Shown piece after piece: positions 32,669-41,729 of a DNA stretch of 45,936 nucleotides. Position 1 is the stretch's first letter. The number at the start of each line of letters is the position of its first letter. The notes under the pieces were generated by a model. It searched no databases. It was not told the DNA's origin and saw only the letters and a program-made list of their open reading frames with translations. A program made the translations under genes and the position numbers. Source of the stretch: Enterococcus hulanensis (lineage in GTDB: Bacteria > Bacillota > Bacilli > Lactobacillales > Enterococcaceae); assembly GCF_005405485.1 (NCBI RefSeq), contig NZ_BJED01000027.1, positions 1 to 45,936 of the forward strand. Direction: 5' to 3'.

Positions 32669-32899
32669 ATGACGATTCCAATGTGGCTGGGAGTTTTCGG
32701 TGCGATCGCTGTGATCGGATTGATTAGTTTCTTGCTTTTCTTTATCAAGGACAGCCGATTACGAATGGAGTATAAGAAGAAGTCGACGGTGCTGCTGGTT
32801 GATTGCGGCCTGCTGTTCATCATGCTGGTAGCGATCGCCGCGGCGATCTTCCTATACCTTGATTGGCAAGCGCAGTTGAATTACTTTTTAGCGAATTAA
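32669..32899 (+). CDS. Small two-span membrane protein of the WxL operon
   Basis: 76 aa, two predicted membrane helices (about 5-26 and 42-68) separated by a basic loop (KDSRLRMEYKKKS). SD AAAGGGG upstream, 21 nt after the large WxL gene. Function unknown; last gene of the operon. Confidence 0.72.
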   Translation: MTIPMWLGVFGAIAVIGLISFLLFFIKDSRLRMEYKKKSTVLLVDCGLLFIMLVAIAAAIFLYLDWQAQLNYFLAN

Positions 32900-33031
32900 T
32901 CCGAGCGCATTTACTATTTACTATAGAAGCGTTCGATCAGTCTAATGGGTGTTTCCCTTTGTTCGACGCGTAACGTTCGTTCAGAAAGTGCTGCTCGCGC
33001 TGAATCATCCGTCTGTCTGACATAAAAATAG

Positions 33032-33055
33032 AGCCGCTCGATCTTTCGGGCGGCT
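33032..33055. other. Strong hairpin without T run
   Basis: 10-bp stem (AGCCGCTCGA with TCGGGCGGCT, one G-T pair) and TCTT loop, 48 nt before the first winged-helix regulator gene. It may shape the leader RNA or be a weak terminator. Confidence 0.4.
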
Positions 33056-33102
33056 AGTACATATCAACGGGTTGTTTACGCAACACAAGAACGAGGTGGA
33101 AA

Positions 33103-33843
33103 ATGAATCGGATTTTGATCTTAACCAGGAATATTTCAGTAGAAAGCTATTTGCAGCAGCAATTACAAAAATTGAATTACGAGGTACTGGTGTCTGTTTC
33201 GCTTTGGGAGAATTGGGAGCACTCCCGCAAGTCGGATCACTTCATGGAGTCCTTCCAGTGGATCTTTTTGAGTGAGACGATCTCAGACGCGGAGACGCGG
33301 GATTTTGCGGAGCAGTGCCAACAGGACTATCTCGTGCGGATCGTCGGCGAGGAACCTTCCGAGGAGACGGTGTCGGAATGGCGCAGGTGGCGCATTTTCG
33401 ATTGGCTATTGGCGACGACTTCGTTGGAACGGCTGAGGGAAAAGCTGCTGCATAAGTCCTTGATCCAGCAGGTAGCGTCTACCCAAGGACCAAACAGCGC
33501 TACGTTCACATTAAGTCAGAGCAAGAAGGCCTTTCCCTTATACTTTTCAGACATTCATTTTACCAAGCTGGAAAAGGACATCATTCGCCGACTGATCACG
33601 TCCAAGAGCCTATCCATGAAGCGCGACGAACTTTGCCGCGGCTGGCGCTCTAAAAATCAAAACTCCAAACTAAGCCAACTGTCCTCATCCGTTACGAAGA
33701 TCAGGAAAAAAGTCTTCGAAGCCTATGGAATCGAGGAAGCCGTCCACACCATCTGGGGAGAAGGCTATCAGTTGAACGCCTATTTTTACCAATGCCTGCT
33801 AAAAGGCGAGCTCCATAACCAATCGCAACGCCTCACTATCTAA
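33103..33843 (+). CDS. Atypical response-regulator-like protein with winged-helix domain
   Basis: 246 aa. N-terminal receiver-like domain (about 1-115; first strand RILILT) and C-terminal OmpR/PhoB-type winged helix (about 150-235; LSQLSSSVTKIRKKVF, HTIWGEGYQL wing). Where a receiver has its phosphorylated Asp, this protein reads FQWIFLSET, so Ser replaces Asp and the acidic pocket is missing. No histidine kinase is adjacent. Position between the WxL operon and the giant adhesin suggests control of surface genes. SD GAGGTGG. Confidence 0.78.
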   Translation: MNRILILTRNISVESYLQQQLQKLNYEVLVSVSLWENWEHSRKSDHFMESFQWIFLSETISDAETRDFAEQCQQDYLVRIVGEEPSEETVSEWRRWRIFDWLLATTSLERLREKLLHKSLIQQVASTQGPNSATFTLSQSKKAFPLYFSDIHFTKLEKDIIRRLITSKSLSMKRDELCRGWRSKNQNSKLSQLSSSVTKIRKKVFEAYGIEEAVHTIWGEGYQLNAYFYQCLLKGELHNQSQRLTI

Positions 33844-33862
33844 CGAGAAAGAAGGAATGACC

Positions 33863-34579
33863 ATGAGCCAAATATTACTATTAACCAATAACCCATTAAA
33901 CGAACAAGCCTTTGAAGAACGCCTGCGCCAGCTCGGACACGAGGTCTTCACCTCAAGACTGATGATCAATCTCTGCCTGTCGCAAAACGCGAACCACGAC
34001 ATCATCCGCATGTTTGATCTGATTATTCTCAGCGAAACACTGGCAAACGCCGAAGTCAAAGAACTCTTAGGCACCCTAAGCACCTGCGCGACTCCGATCC
34101 TTAGAAAATCTGACGAACAATTAGAAGACGCGCAGCTCGACGACTGGAAAGATCAAGGCCTGACCGAATGGATCGAAAGCCAGCCCACGCTAGAAGACCT
34201 GCGAGAAAAACTCAGCTGCGAAAAAGTCCGCAAAGAAGGCAACATCGTCTTTCTACCGAAAGCCGAAGACAAACGTCCGCTGTCCACCTTCTCACTAAGC
34301 AGCGGCGAGGTAAAGCTCTTCCAAGTCCTTTACCAACAACAAAAACAAACCATCCCAAGAGAAGAAATCTGCCTCCGCATGTGGAACCGCGGCAAGAGCA
34401 ATTCCAGCATGTCCCAGCTTTCAGTGATGGTCAAACACCTAAAGGACAAACTAGCCGGACAAGGTGTGGAAGGACCAATCATCGAAACCTGTTGGGGACG
34501 CGGGTATCGGTTGCATGAAGCGGTGTATGAGCAGGTGTATATAGATGGTGTAGAGGAAGTGCTGGTGCAGCAGCAGTAG
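33863..34579 (+). CDS. Second atypical response-regulator-like winged-helix protein
   Basis: 238 aa; ATG 33863 is preferred to ATG 33857, which directly touches the AAGGA. A paralogue of the preceding protein with the same layout: N-terminal SQILLLTNNPL, FDLIILSETL at the phospho-site position (Ser again instead of Asp), C-terminal winged helix (MSQLSVMVKHLKDKL; ETCWGRGYRL). It lies 19 nt after the first gene, so they are cotranscribed and may form a heterodimer. Confidence 0.8.
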   Translation: MSQILLLTNNPLNEQAFEERLRQLGHEVFTSRLMINLCLSQNANHDIIRMFDLIILSETLANAEVKELLGTLSTCATPILRKSDEQLEDAQLDDWKDQGLTEWIESQPTLEDLREKLSCEKVRKEGNIVFLPKAEDKRPLSTFSLSSGEVKLFQVLYQQQKQTIPREEICLRMWNRGKSNSSMSQLSVMVKHLKDKLAGQGVEGPIIETCWGRGYRLHEAVYEQVYIDGVEEVLVQQQ

Positions 34580-34606
34580 AGAAGTCGGGTGACTTCTTTT
34601 TTTTTT
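34580..34606 (+). terminator. Terminator after the regulator pair
   Basis: 7-bp stem AGAAGTC/GACTTCT with GGGT loop and ten T. Confidence 0.88.
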
Positions 34607-34826
34607 GCAAAAATATTGATTAAAAATAGTTTCTCAATTGATTTTCCAATATTTTAAAAAAATAGAAAAGAAATGGAGAATGATAATTTGAACTTTAATT
34701 GTTTAATCACTTATTCATATGGTATAAAATTAAAAATCGGTTATAATTAAGATAGAATAATAACAGGGAAAATAGATAGTTTGTTTAGAAATAAAGTGGA
34801 AAAGACAAAGAATCTGGGGGATGGAG

Positions 34827-37800
34827 ATGAACAATAAAAGAATGGGAAAACATGCTGAACGAATCCAGCGATTTGTTTACAAGAAGATCAATAAACAATT
34901 GATCAGTGTCGCTGGAAGTGTGCTAATCGTCTTAGGCAGCTACGCGATCGTGCCATTACAAGTATTTGCAACAGAAACAGCAACCGAAGAAGTAGCCCAA
35001 GCACAACCAAACACCGCCGCTTTACCTACCGTAGCAAGCAGCGAACTTGCATCAGAAACACCGCCGCCCACCGCAAATCAAGAAGGCGCAGCCCAAGAAA
35101 CACCACCAACTACAACTGATGATGCCAAAGCCCAAAAAGAAACCGAATCAAAGTCCGCTGATGAAGAAAAAAAATCAGATGAAATGGATCAACAAGCCGA
35201 CACCGCTAAAACCCGTGCACAACCGCAACCTCGTGCTAATACGACTAGTGAAGGCTGGGAGTATGAAAATCGAGGAACCTATGTAGAAATTACAAATTAC
35301 ACAGGGAACTTGGTGAATATTACCGTTCCGGCGAAGATTGAAGGAAAACCAGTGGAAATTAATTTGGGAACTGTGTTGAAAGAGAAGATGGCGAATGAAA
35401 ATGAGGCGGTAACGCAAACCTTCAAGATTGAATCGGCTGGTGAAGGGGGGACACCTGTTAAGGTGGTAGGGACGTTTGAGACTCTGTTTGCTCGTTCAGG
35501 CGATCCTACAGCTTCTTACTCCAATAACACATTAATCTCAGTTGATTTTGGGAATGCGGATTGTTCGGAAATTAGGGATATGAGCTCTATGTTTGGTAAA
35601 TGTACTCAGTTGCAAGAATTAGACTTATCTGGCTGGAATACGAGCAAAGTAGTTAATATGTACGCCATGTTTAATGGGTGTACTCAGTTGAAAGACTTAA
35701 ATTTAACCGGCTGGAATACGAGCAATGTAGAAAATATGAGCGAAATGTTTTTTGATTGTACTCAGTTGAAAGACTTAAACTTATCCGGTTGGCATACGAG
35801 CCAAGTTCAGGATATGTATTTGATGTTTTATGGCAGCAACAACCTTTCAACATTGACATTGTCTTCAGATTTTGAGTTTAAAGCTAATACTCGGTTACGT
35901 GAGCTTCCTAATGCGACCTCTCGTTGGGTGAAGGATGATTCTGCTACAATGTATGATTCAACAGCTGCTTTCATTACAGCGCATAATGACTTGACTGAAC
36001 CCGCAACAAATCATACTTATACGATTAAGACTTTAGATAATCCGACTGCTGAAGGATGGGGGTTTGATGATAAAGGAAGCTATATGGAGATTACCTCTTA
36101 CAATGGTGACCCGACCAATATCACCGTTCCGGCGAAGATTTATGGAAAACCAGTGGAAATTAATTTGGGAACTGTGTTGAAAGAGAAGATGGCTGGTTCG
36201 ATGGGATCGTCAACAGAAACCTTTAAAATTGAAAGGTCTGGTGAAGGGGAGACACCCGTTAAGGTGGTAGGGACGTTTGAGGGGTTGTTTATGGAAGGAG
36301 AATTGAGGCCTAATACGACACTAACTTCTGTTGATTTTGGAAATGCTGATTGTTCGGGAATTAAGGATATGAATTTTATGTTTGGTTACTGTACGGAATT
36401 ACAAAAGGTAGACCTAGCAGGGTGGGATACGAGCCTAGTTGAGAATATGAGGTATATGTTTACTAACTGTAACCAGTTGCAAGAATTAAATTTATCCGGC
36501 TGGAATACCAACAGTGTCCAGACTATGGAACACATGTTCGTTTACAGCGGCAACCTTTCAACATTGACCCTGTCTTCAGACTTTGAGTTTAAAAATGATA
36601 CTTACTTACGTGGGCTTCCTGATGCGGCCTCTCGTTGGGTGAAGGATGATTTTGTGGAAATGTATGATTCAACAGCTGCTTTCATTGCAGCGCATAATGA
36701 CTTGGCTGAGACAGCAACAAATCATACGTATAAGATTAAGACTTTAGATAATCCGACTGCTGAAGGTTGGGGTTTTGAAGATAAAGGAACCTATATGGAG
36801 ATTACCTCTTACAATGGTGATCCGACCCATATCACCGTTCCGGCGAAGATTTATGGGAAACCAGTGGAAATTAATTTGGGGACTGTGTTGAAAAATCAGA
36901 TGGCAAATGAAAATGGGGCGGTAACAGAAACCTTCAAGATTGAATCGGCTGGTGAAGGGGAGACACCTGTTAAGCTGGTAGGGACGTTTAAGGATTTGTT
37001 TGCTCGTCCGATGGGTGGCGGATATTATTCTAATACTACACTCACCTTTGTTGATTTTGGGAATGCGGATTCTTCGGAAATTCAGGATATGAGCTATATG
37101 TTTTCTAACTGTAGTCAGTTGCGAGATTTGAACGTAACCGGCTGGAATACGAATCAAGTTCAGGATATGAAGCAGATGTTTTATGGGTGTAGTGAATTGA
37201 AAGAGTTAAACGTATCCGGTTTGAATACGAGCAATGTTCAGAGTATGGACTCTATGTTTTCTTATTGTAGTCAGTTGAAAGACTTAAACCTATCCGGCTG
37301 GAATACGAGTCAAGTTCAGGATATGAGATCTATGTTTAATGGGTGTAGTCAGTTGCAAGATTTGAACGTAACCGGTTTGAATACGAGCCAAGTTCAGGAT
37401 ATGAGATCTATGTTTAGTGGATGTAGTGAGTTGAAAGAGTTAGATTTAACCGACTGGAATACGAACAAAGTAGAGAATATGAGCAGGATGTTTAATGAGT
37501 GTAGTCAGTTGAAAGACTTGAACCTATCCGACTGGGATACGAGCCAACTTCAGGATATGGACGCTATGTTCTTAGACTGTAGTGAGTTGAAAGAGTTAGA
37601 TTTAACCGACTGGAATACGAGCAACGTAGAGAATATGAGATGGATGTTTGGTGAGTGTAGTCAGTTACAAGACCTAAACTTATCCGGCTGGAATACGAGC
37701 AATGTTTTGGATATGGGTCGGATGTTTTATTACAGCAACAACCTTTCAAAGTTGACACTGTCTTCAGACTTTAAGTTTAAGAATGGTCATGAATTACGAG

Positions 37801-40800
37801 ATCTTCCTAATCTCTCAGGAAAAACGACGTATCACTGGGTGAAGGATGATTATGAAGCGGATTACGATTCAACCGCTGATTTTACGACTGCACATAATAA
37901 TTTAACTGGAGCATCTAAAAATCATGTATACACGATTCAGAAGAAACATAAGGTTTCCTTTGATCTAAATGGTGGAAGTGGCAATACACCTGATCCTCAG
38001 TATATTTTTGAAAGTAAATCGGCTGATAAACCTGACTATAAAGGAACAAAAGGTGACCTAATATTTGATGAATGGACATTCAACGGTGATCCGTTCATTT
38101 TTGATACGCCAATCACTGAACCTATCGAGTTGACCGCAAGCTGGCGGAAGGCTAGATATACGATCAAGTTTGATGCTAACAAGGGTGAAGGGACTATGAG
38201 CGATCAGGAGTTGTCTGTGGATGAAGAGCAGCAACTGCCTGCCAATCAGTTTACTCGTAATGGCTATGATTTTGGTGGTTGGAATAAAGAATCTGATGGC
38301 GGCGGAGACAGTTACTCAGATAAAGAAGCGGTCAAAAATTTATCAACAACTGAAGGTGCACAGGTAAAACTTTATGCCCAATGGAACCCGATCACTTATA
38401 CCGTTACTTTTGATAGTAAAGATGGATCTCAAGTTTCAGATAAAGAGTACACGATCGAAAAAGGAATCGACTCGTTCGAAACACCAACCCGAACTGGCTA
38501 TACGTTTGAAGGCTGGTATGATGGTGAAGATAAAATAACGAAGATCGAAACCGGCGAAACCGGCAACCGGACGTTAGAAGCCAAATGGAAACTGGAAACG
38601 TATAAAGTTACCTTTAATAGTAAAGGCGGCACCTCTGTACCAAATGAAACCTACACGATCGAAAAAGGAATCGACTCGTTTGCTGAACCCCAAAAAGACC
38701 ATTACACGTTTGAAGGCTGGTATGACGGTGAGGACAAAGTAACGAAGATTGAAAAAGGTGAAACGGGCGACCGGACGTTGATAGCGAAATGGACACCAGT
38801 GACGTACAAAGTTACTTTTAATAGCAACGGTGGCACACATGTTTCCGAAAAAGAGTACACGATAGAAACAGGAATTGATACATTTAAAGCGCCAACTCGC
38901 ACTGGTTATACCTTTGAAGGCTGGTATGATGGACAAACAAAAGTCGAATCAATTCCAGTCGGCGAAACGGGTAACCGGTCGCTAGAAGCAAAATGGAAAA
39001 TTGAGACGTACACCGTGACTTTTGATAGCAACGATGGTTCAGCCGTTTCACAAAAGACCTACACAATCGAAAAAGGGATCGACTCGTTTGAAACGCCAAC
39101 CCGAACTGGCTATACGTTTGAAGGCTGGTATGATGGTGAAGATAAAGTAACGAAGATTGAAAAAGGTGAAACGGGCGACCGGACGTTGATAGCGAAATGG
39201 ACGCCAGTGACGTACAAAGTTACCTTTGACAGCGCCGGCGGTTCACAAGTACAAGAAAAAGTGTATACGATCGAACAGGGCATTGACAAATTTGTTGAAC
39301 CAACAAAAGCCCATTACACGTTTGACGGCTGGTATGACGGTGAGGATAAAGTAACGAAGATCGAAAAAGGCGAAACGGGTAACCGTACGTTGATAGCGAA
39401 GTGGACACCAGTGACGTACACCGTTACTTTTAATAGTAACGGCGGCACCCTTGTATCAAATAAAACCTACACGATCGAAAAAGGGATCGACTCGTTTAAA
39501 ACGCCAACACGTTCTGGCTATACGTTTGAAGGCTGGTATGATGGTGAGGAAAAAGTAACGAAGATTGAAGACGGCGATACGGGCAACCGAGCGCTAGAAG
39601 CTAAGTGGAAAATTGAGACGTACACAGTTACTTTTGATAGCAACGATGGTTCGTCCATTTTACCAAAAACTTATACGATCGAAAAAGGGATTGCCTCGTT
39701 TGAAACGCCAATTCGTTCCGGCTATACATTTGAGGGTTGGTACGATGGAGAAGACAAAGTAACAAAGATTGAAGACGGCGAAACAGGCAACCGGACGTTG
39801 ATAGCGAAATGGATACCAGTGACGTACAAAGTGACCTTTGACAGCGCCGGCGGTTCACAAGTACAAGAAAAAGCGTATACGATTGAACAGGGCATTGACA
39901 AATTTGTCGAACCAACAAAAGCCCATTACACGTTTGACGGCTGGTATAACGGTGAGAAAAAAGTAACGAAGATTGAAAAAGGTGAAACGGGCGATCTTAC
40001 CTTGATAGCAAAATGGACACCAGTGACGTATAAAGTTACTTTTAATAGTAACGGCGGTTCACCAGTACAAGAAAAAGCGTATACGATCGAACAAGGCATT
40101 GACAAATTTGCAAGCCCAACCCGAACTGGCTATACGTTTGACGGCTGGTACGATGGAGAAGAAAAAGTAACAAAGATTGAAGACGGCGAAACGGGCAACC
40201 GAGCGCTAGAAGCAAGATGGAAACTGGAGACGTATAAAGTAACCTTCGACAGTAACGGCGGCTCAAAGGTCTCCGAAAAAGAATACACAATCGAAAAAGG
40301 AATCGACTCGTTTGTTGAACCAACAAAAGCCCATTACACGTTTGACGGCTGGTATGACGGAAAAGAAAAGGTAACGAATATTAAGGAAGGCGAAACAGGC
40401 AACCGGACGTTGATAGCGAAATGGACGCCAGTGACCTATAAAGTAACCTTCGACAGCGCCGGCGGCAATGCCATCGATCCAATGCCGTATACAATAGAAG
40501 AAACTATTTCAACGTTGCCAACGCCTACCCGAAAAGGTCACAAGTTTATGGGCTGGTTCGAAGGTGAAAATCTAGTGACTGAGATCCCAATTGGTGGAAC
40601 GAGCAATCGTACGTTGACCGCGAAATGGGAGATTATTACCTACACGATTACTTTTGAGGGCGAAGTGCTTAGTCCGATCACGTACACGATTTCAGATCAA
40701 TCGATTGCTTTACCTGATGGACCAGAACGAGCAGGTTATCGTTTCTTGGGCTGGCTGGTCAGTGAAGACAAGCTGAATCGTAGTACCCAAAGTACAAATT

Positions 40801-41459
40801 CTATCGTTCGCAGTTTGGCAGCTGGTACGATCGGAAACTTGCGGTTAACGGCACAATATGAAGCGATCAAGTATACGGTGACCTTCGACAGTGCAGGTGG
40901 CAGCGCCATTGATCCAATTTCGTTCACCACTGAAAATTCTGTTACTAAATTACCAGAACCAGGACGAATCGGCTATCGATTCTTAGGCTGGTATGACGGT
41001 GAAACGAAAGTGACGGAGCTGCCGAAAGGAACGATCGGCGACAAAACCCTAACCGCCAAATGGGAAAAAATCAAGTCAATAGAAGTCATCGGAAATATCC
41101 TAAAAGAAGAAAAGCAAAAGAACCGCAAGGAACAGGATTACACCGAGGACAGTTGGAAAGTGTATCAAGAAGCCAAAAAAGCTGCCGAGGATTTACTGAA
41201 AGAAGTCAATCCTGATCCACTTAAAGCCGAACAGATATTGGCGAAGCTGCAAGCCGCGATCAAAGGACTAACTTTGAAAGACGCGACCGCACCAACACCT
41301 GTGGGAACAACGAATATACCAGTCAGTAAAAAGGTGTATCCAACAGCCCAAGCGAAACAATATCCGCGGACAAACATGATTACAACCATTTGGCCGGGAT
41401 TCATTGGAACTGGGTTAGTTGCGGCAGTCATTGCTTTGATTAAGAAGAACAAGAAGTAG
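34827..41459 (+). CDS. Giant BspA-like / InlB B-repeat surface protein
   Basis: 2210 aa. ATG 34827 is better spaced from GGGGG (34816-34820) than ATG 34821. Order: signal region (VAGSVLIVLGSYAIVPLQVFA), acidic linker to about 140, three BspA-like modules of DUF285 leucine-rich repeats (unit MFxxCxxLxxLxLSGWNTSxV, about 143-1035), about 15 Listeria-Bacteroides (InlB B) repeats (about 1045-2085), a FIVAR-like helical domain (YTEDSWKVYQEAKKAAEDLL, about 2095-2150), and a C-terminal hydrophobic span with KKNKK. The usual LPXTG is replaced by YPRTN before that span, so sortase anchoring is uncertain. Likely adhesin. Confidence 0.9.
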   Translation: MNNKRMGKHAERIQRFVYKKINKQLISVAGSVLIVLGSYAIVPLQVFATETATEEVAQAQPNTAALPTVASSELASETPPPTANQEGAAQETPPTTTDDAKAQKETESKSADEEKKSDEMDQQADTAKTRAQPQPRANTTSEGWEYENRGTYVEITNYTGNLVNITVPAKIEGKPVEINLGTVLKEKMANENEAVTQTFKIESAGEGGTPVKVVGTFETLFARSGDPTASYSNNTLISVDFGNADCSEIRDMSSMFGKCTQLQELDLSGWNTSKVVNMYAMFNGCTQLKDLNLTGWNTSNVENMSEMFFDCTQLKDLNLSGWHTSQVQDMYLMFYGSNNLSTLTLSSDFEFKANTRLRELPNATSRWVKDDSATMYDSTAAFITAHNDLTEPATNHTYTIKTLDNPTAEGWGFDDKGSYMEITSYNGDPTNITVPAKIYGKPVEINLGTVLKEKMAGSMGSSTETFKIERSGEGETPVKVVGTFEGLFMEGELRPNTTLTSVDFGNADCSGIKDMNFMFGYCTELQKVDLAGWDTSLVENMRYMFTNCNQLQELNLSGWNTNSVQTMEHMFVYSGNLSTLTLSSDFEFKNDTYLRGLPDAASRWVKDDFVEMYDSTAAFIAAHNDLAETATNHTYKIKTLDNPTAEGWGFEDKGTYMEITSYNGDPTHITVPAKIYGKPVEINLGTVLKNQMANENGAVTETFKIESAGEGETPVKLVGTFKDLFARPMGGGYYSNTTLTFVDFGNADSSEIQDMSYMFSNCSQLRDLNVTGWNTNQVQDMKQMFYGCSELKELNVSGLNTSNVQSMDSMFSYCSQLKDLNLSGWNTSQVQDMRSMFNGCSQLQDLNVTGLNTSQVQDMRSMFSGCSELKELDLTDWNTNKVENMSRMFNECSQLKDLNLSDWDTSQLQDMDAMFLDCSELKELDLTDWNTSNVENMRWMFGECSQLQDLNLSGWNTSNVLDMGRMFYYSNNLSKLTLSSDFKFKNGHELRDLPNLSGKTTYHWVKDDYEADYDSTADFTTAHNNLTGASKNHVYTIQKKHKVSFDLNGGSGNTPDPQYIFESKSADKPDYKGTKGDLIFDEWTFNGDPFIFDTPITEPIELTASWRKARYTIKFDANKGEGTMSDQELSVDEEQQLPANQFTRNGYDFGGWNKESDGGGDSYSDKEAVKNLSTTEGAQVKLYAQWNPITYTVTFDSKDGSQVSDKEYTIEKGIDSFETPTRTGYTFEGWYDGEDKITKIETGETGNRTLEAKWKLETYKVTFNSKGGTSVPNETYTIEKGIDSFAEPQKDHYTFEGWYDGEDKVTKIEKGETGDRTLIAKWTPVTYKVTFNSNGGTHVSEKEYTIETGIDTFKAPTRTGYTFEGWYDGQTKVESIPVGETGNRSLEAKWKIETYTVTFDSNDGSAVSQKTYTIEKGIDSFETPTRTGYTFEGWYDGEDKVTKIEKGETGDRTLIAKWTPVTYKVTFDSAGGSQVQEKVYTIEQGIDKFVEPTKAHYTFDGWYDGEDKVTKIEKGETGNRTLIAKWTPVTYTVTFNSNGGTLVSNKTYTIEKGIDSFKTPTRSGYTFEGWYDGEEKVTKIEDGDTGNRALEAKWKIETYTVTFDSNDGSSILPKTYTIEKGIASFETPIRSGYTFEGWYDGEDKVTKIEDGETGNRTLIAKWIPVTYKVTFDSAGGSQVQEKAYTIEQGIDKFVEPTKAHYTFDGWYNGEKKVTKIEKGETGDLTLIAKWTPVTYKVTFNSNGGSPVQEKAYTIEQGIDKFASPTRTGYTFDGWYDGEEKVTKIEDGETGNRALEARWKLETYKVTFDSNGGSKVSEKEYTIEKGIDSFVEPTKAHYTFDGWYDGKEKVTNIKEGETGNRTLIAKWTPVTYKVTFDSAGGNAIDPMPYTIEETISTLPTPTRKGHKFMGWFEGENLVTEIPIGGTSNRTLTAKWEIITYTITFEGEVLSPITYTISDQSIALPDGPERAGYRFLGWLVSEDKLNRSTQSTNSIVRSLAAGTIGNLRLTAQYEAIKYTVTFDSAGGSAIDPISFTTENSVTKLPEPGRIGYRFLGWYDGETKVTELPKGTIGDKTLTAKWEKIKSIEVIGNILKEEKQKNRKEQDYTEDSWKVYQEAKKAAEDLLKEVNPDPLKAEQILAKLQAAIKGLTLKDATAPTPVGTTNIPVSKKVYPTAQAKQYPRTNMITTIWPGFIGTGLVAAVIALIKKNKK
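35250..37940 (+). repeat. Three paralogous BspA-like LRR modules
   Basis: Modules begin at 35250, 36051 and 36762, each opening Glu-Gly-Trp and repeating a cap (ITVPAKIxGKPVEINLGTVL). They then carry a different number of 23-residue (69-nt) LRR units (few in the first two, about eight in the third) and close with FxxAHNxL. Unequal recombination between modules is likely. Confidence 0.85.
38391..40430 (+). repeat. Ten near-identical 204-nt InlB B-repeats in tandem
   Basis: The 68-codon unit (opening TYxVTF and containing YTIEKGIDSF, GYTFEGWYDGE, then ETGNRTL) recurs with no length change ten times, beginning at 38391, 38595 and so on. Units 6-8 and 9-11 of the whole series resemble each other as triplets, a 612-nt higher-order period. 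Divergent units flank the block (37946-38390 and 40431-41070). Confidence 0.9.
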
Positions 41460-41470
41460 AATGATTTAGA

Positions 41471-41506
41471 GAAGGGCCTGGGACGTGTGTCTCAGGTTCT
41501 TTTTTG
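41471..41506 (+). terminator. Terminator after the giant adhesin gene
   Basis: Stem GGGCCTGGGAC with GTCTCAGGTTC (G-T pairs allowed) and a short loop, then six T. Confidence 0.8.
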
Positions 41507-41729
41507 ATTTAAAATGAATAATTTAAGCTTTAGCGAGATACCATGGAGAAGGGAAAACAATAATGGTAGAATATGGAGACAATAACACCATTTCAGTAGT
41601 CAAAATGATAACTGTAAAATTCTGAGGAGAATGATAGACATCACTCTATAATCAAAATCAACTACAGTGAATAAAAAATAATTGTCTAGTTTTACGGTTA
41701 TATCTTAAAAGACAGGAGGGGTATATCTA

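Noticed and set aside
38391-40430. Regular tandem repeats that could suggest a CRISPR or satellite array
   Set aside because: The 204-nt period is in frame, encodes InlB B-repeats of a single long protein and has no short repeat/unique spacer pattern.
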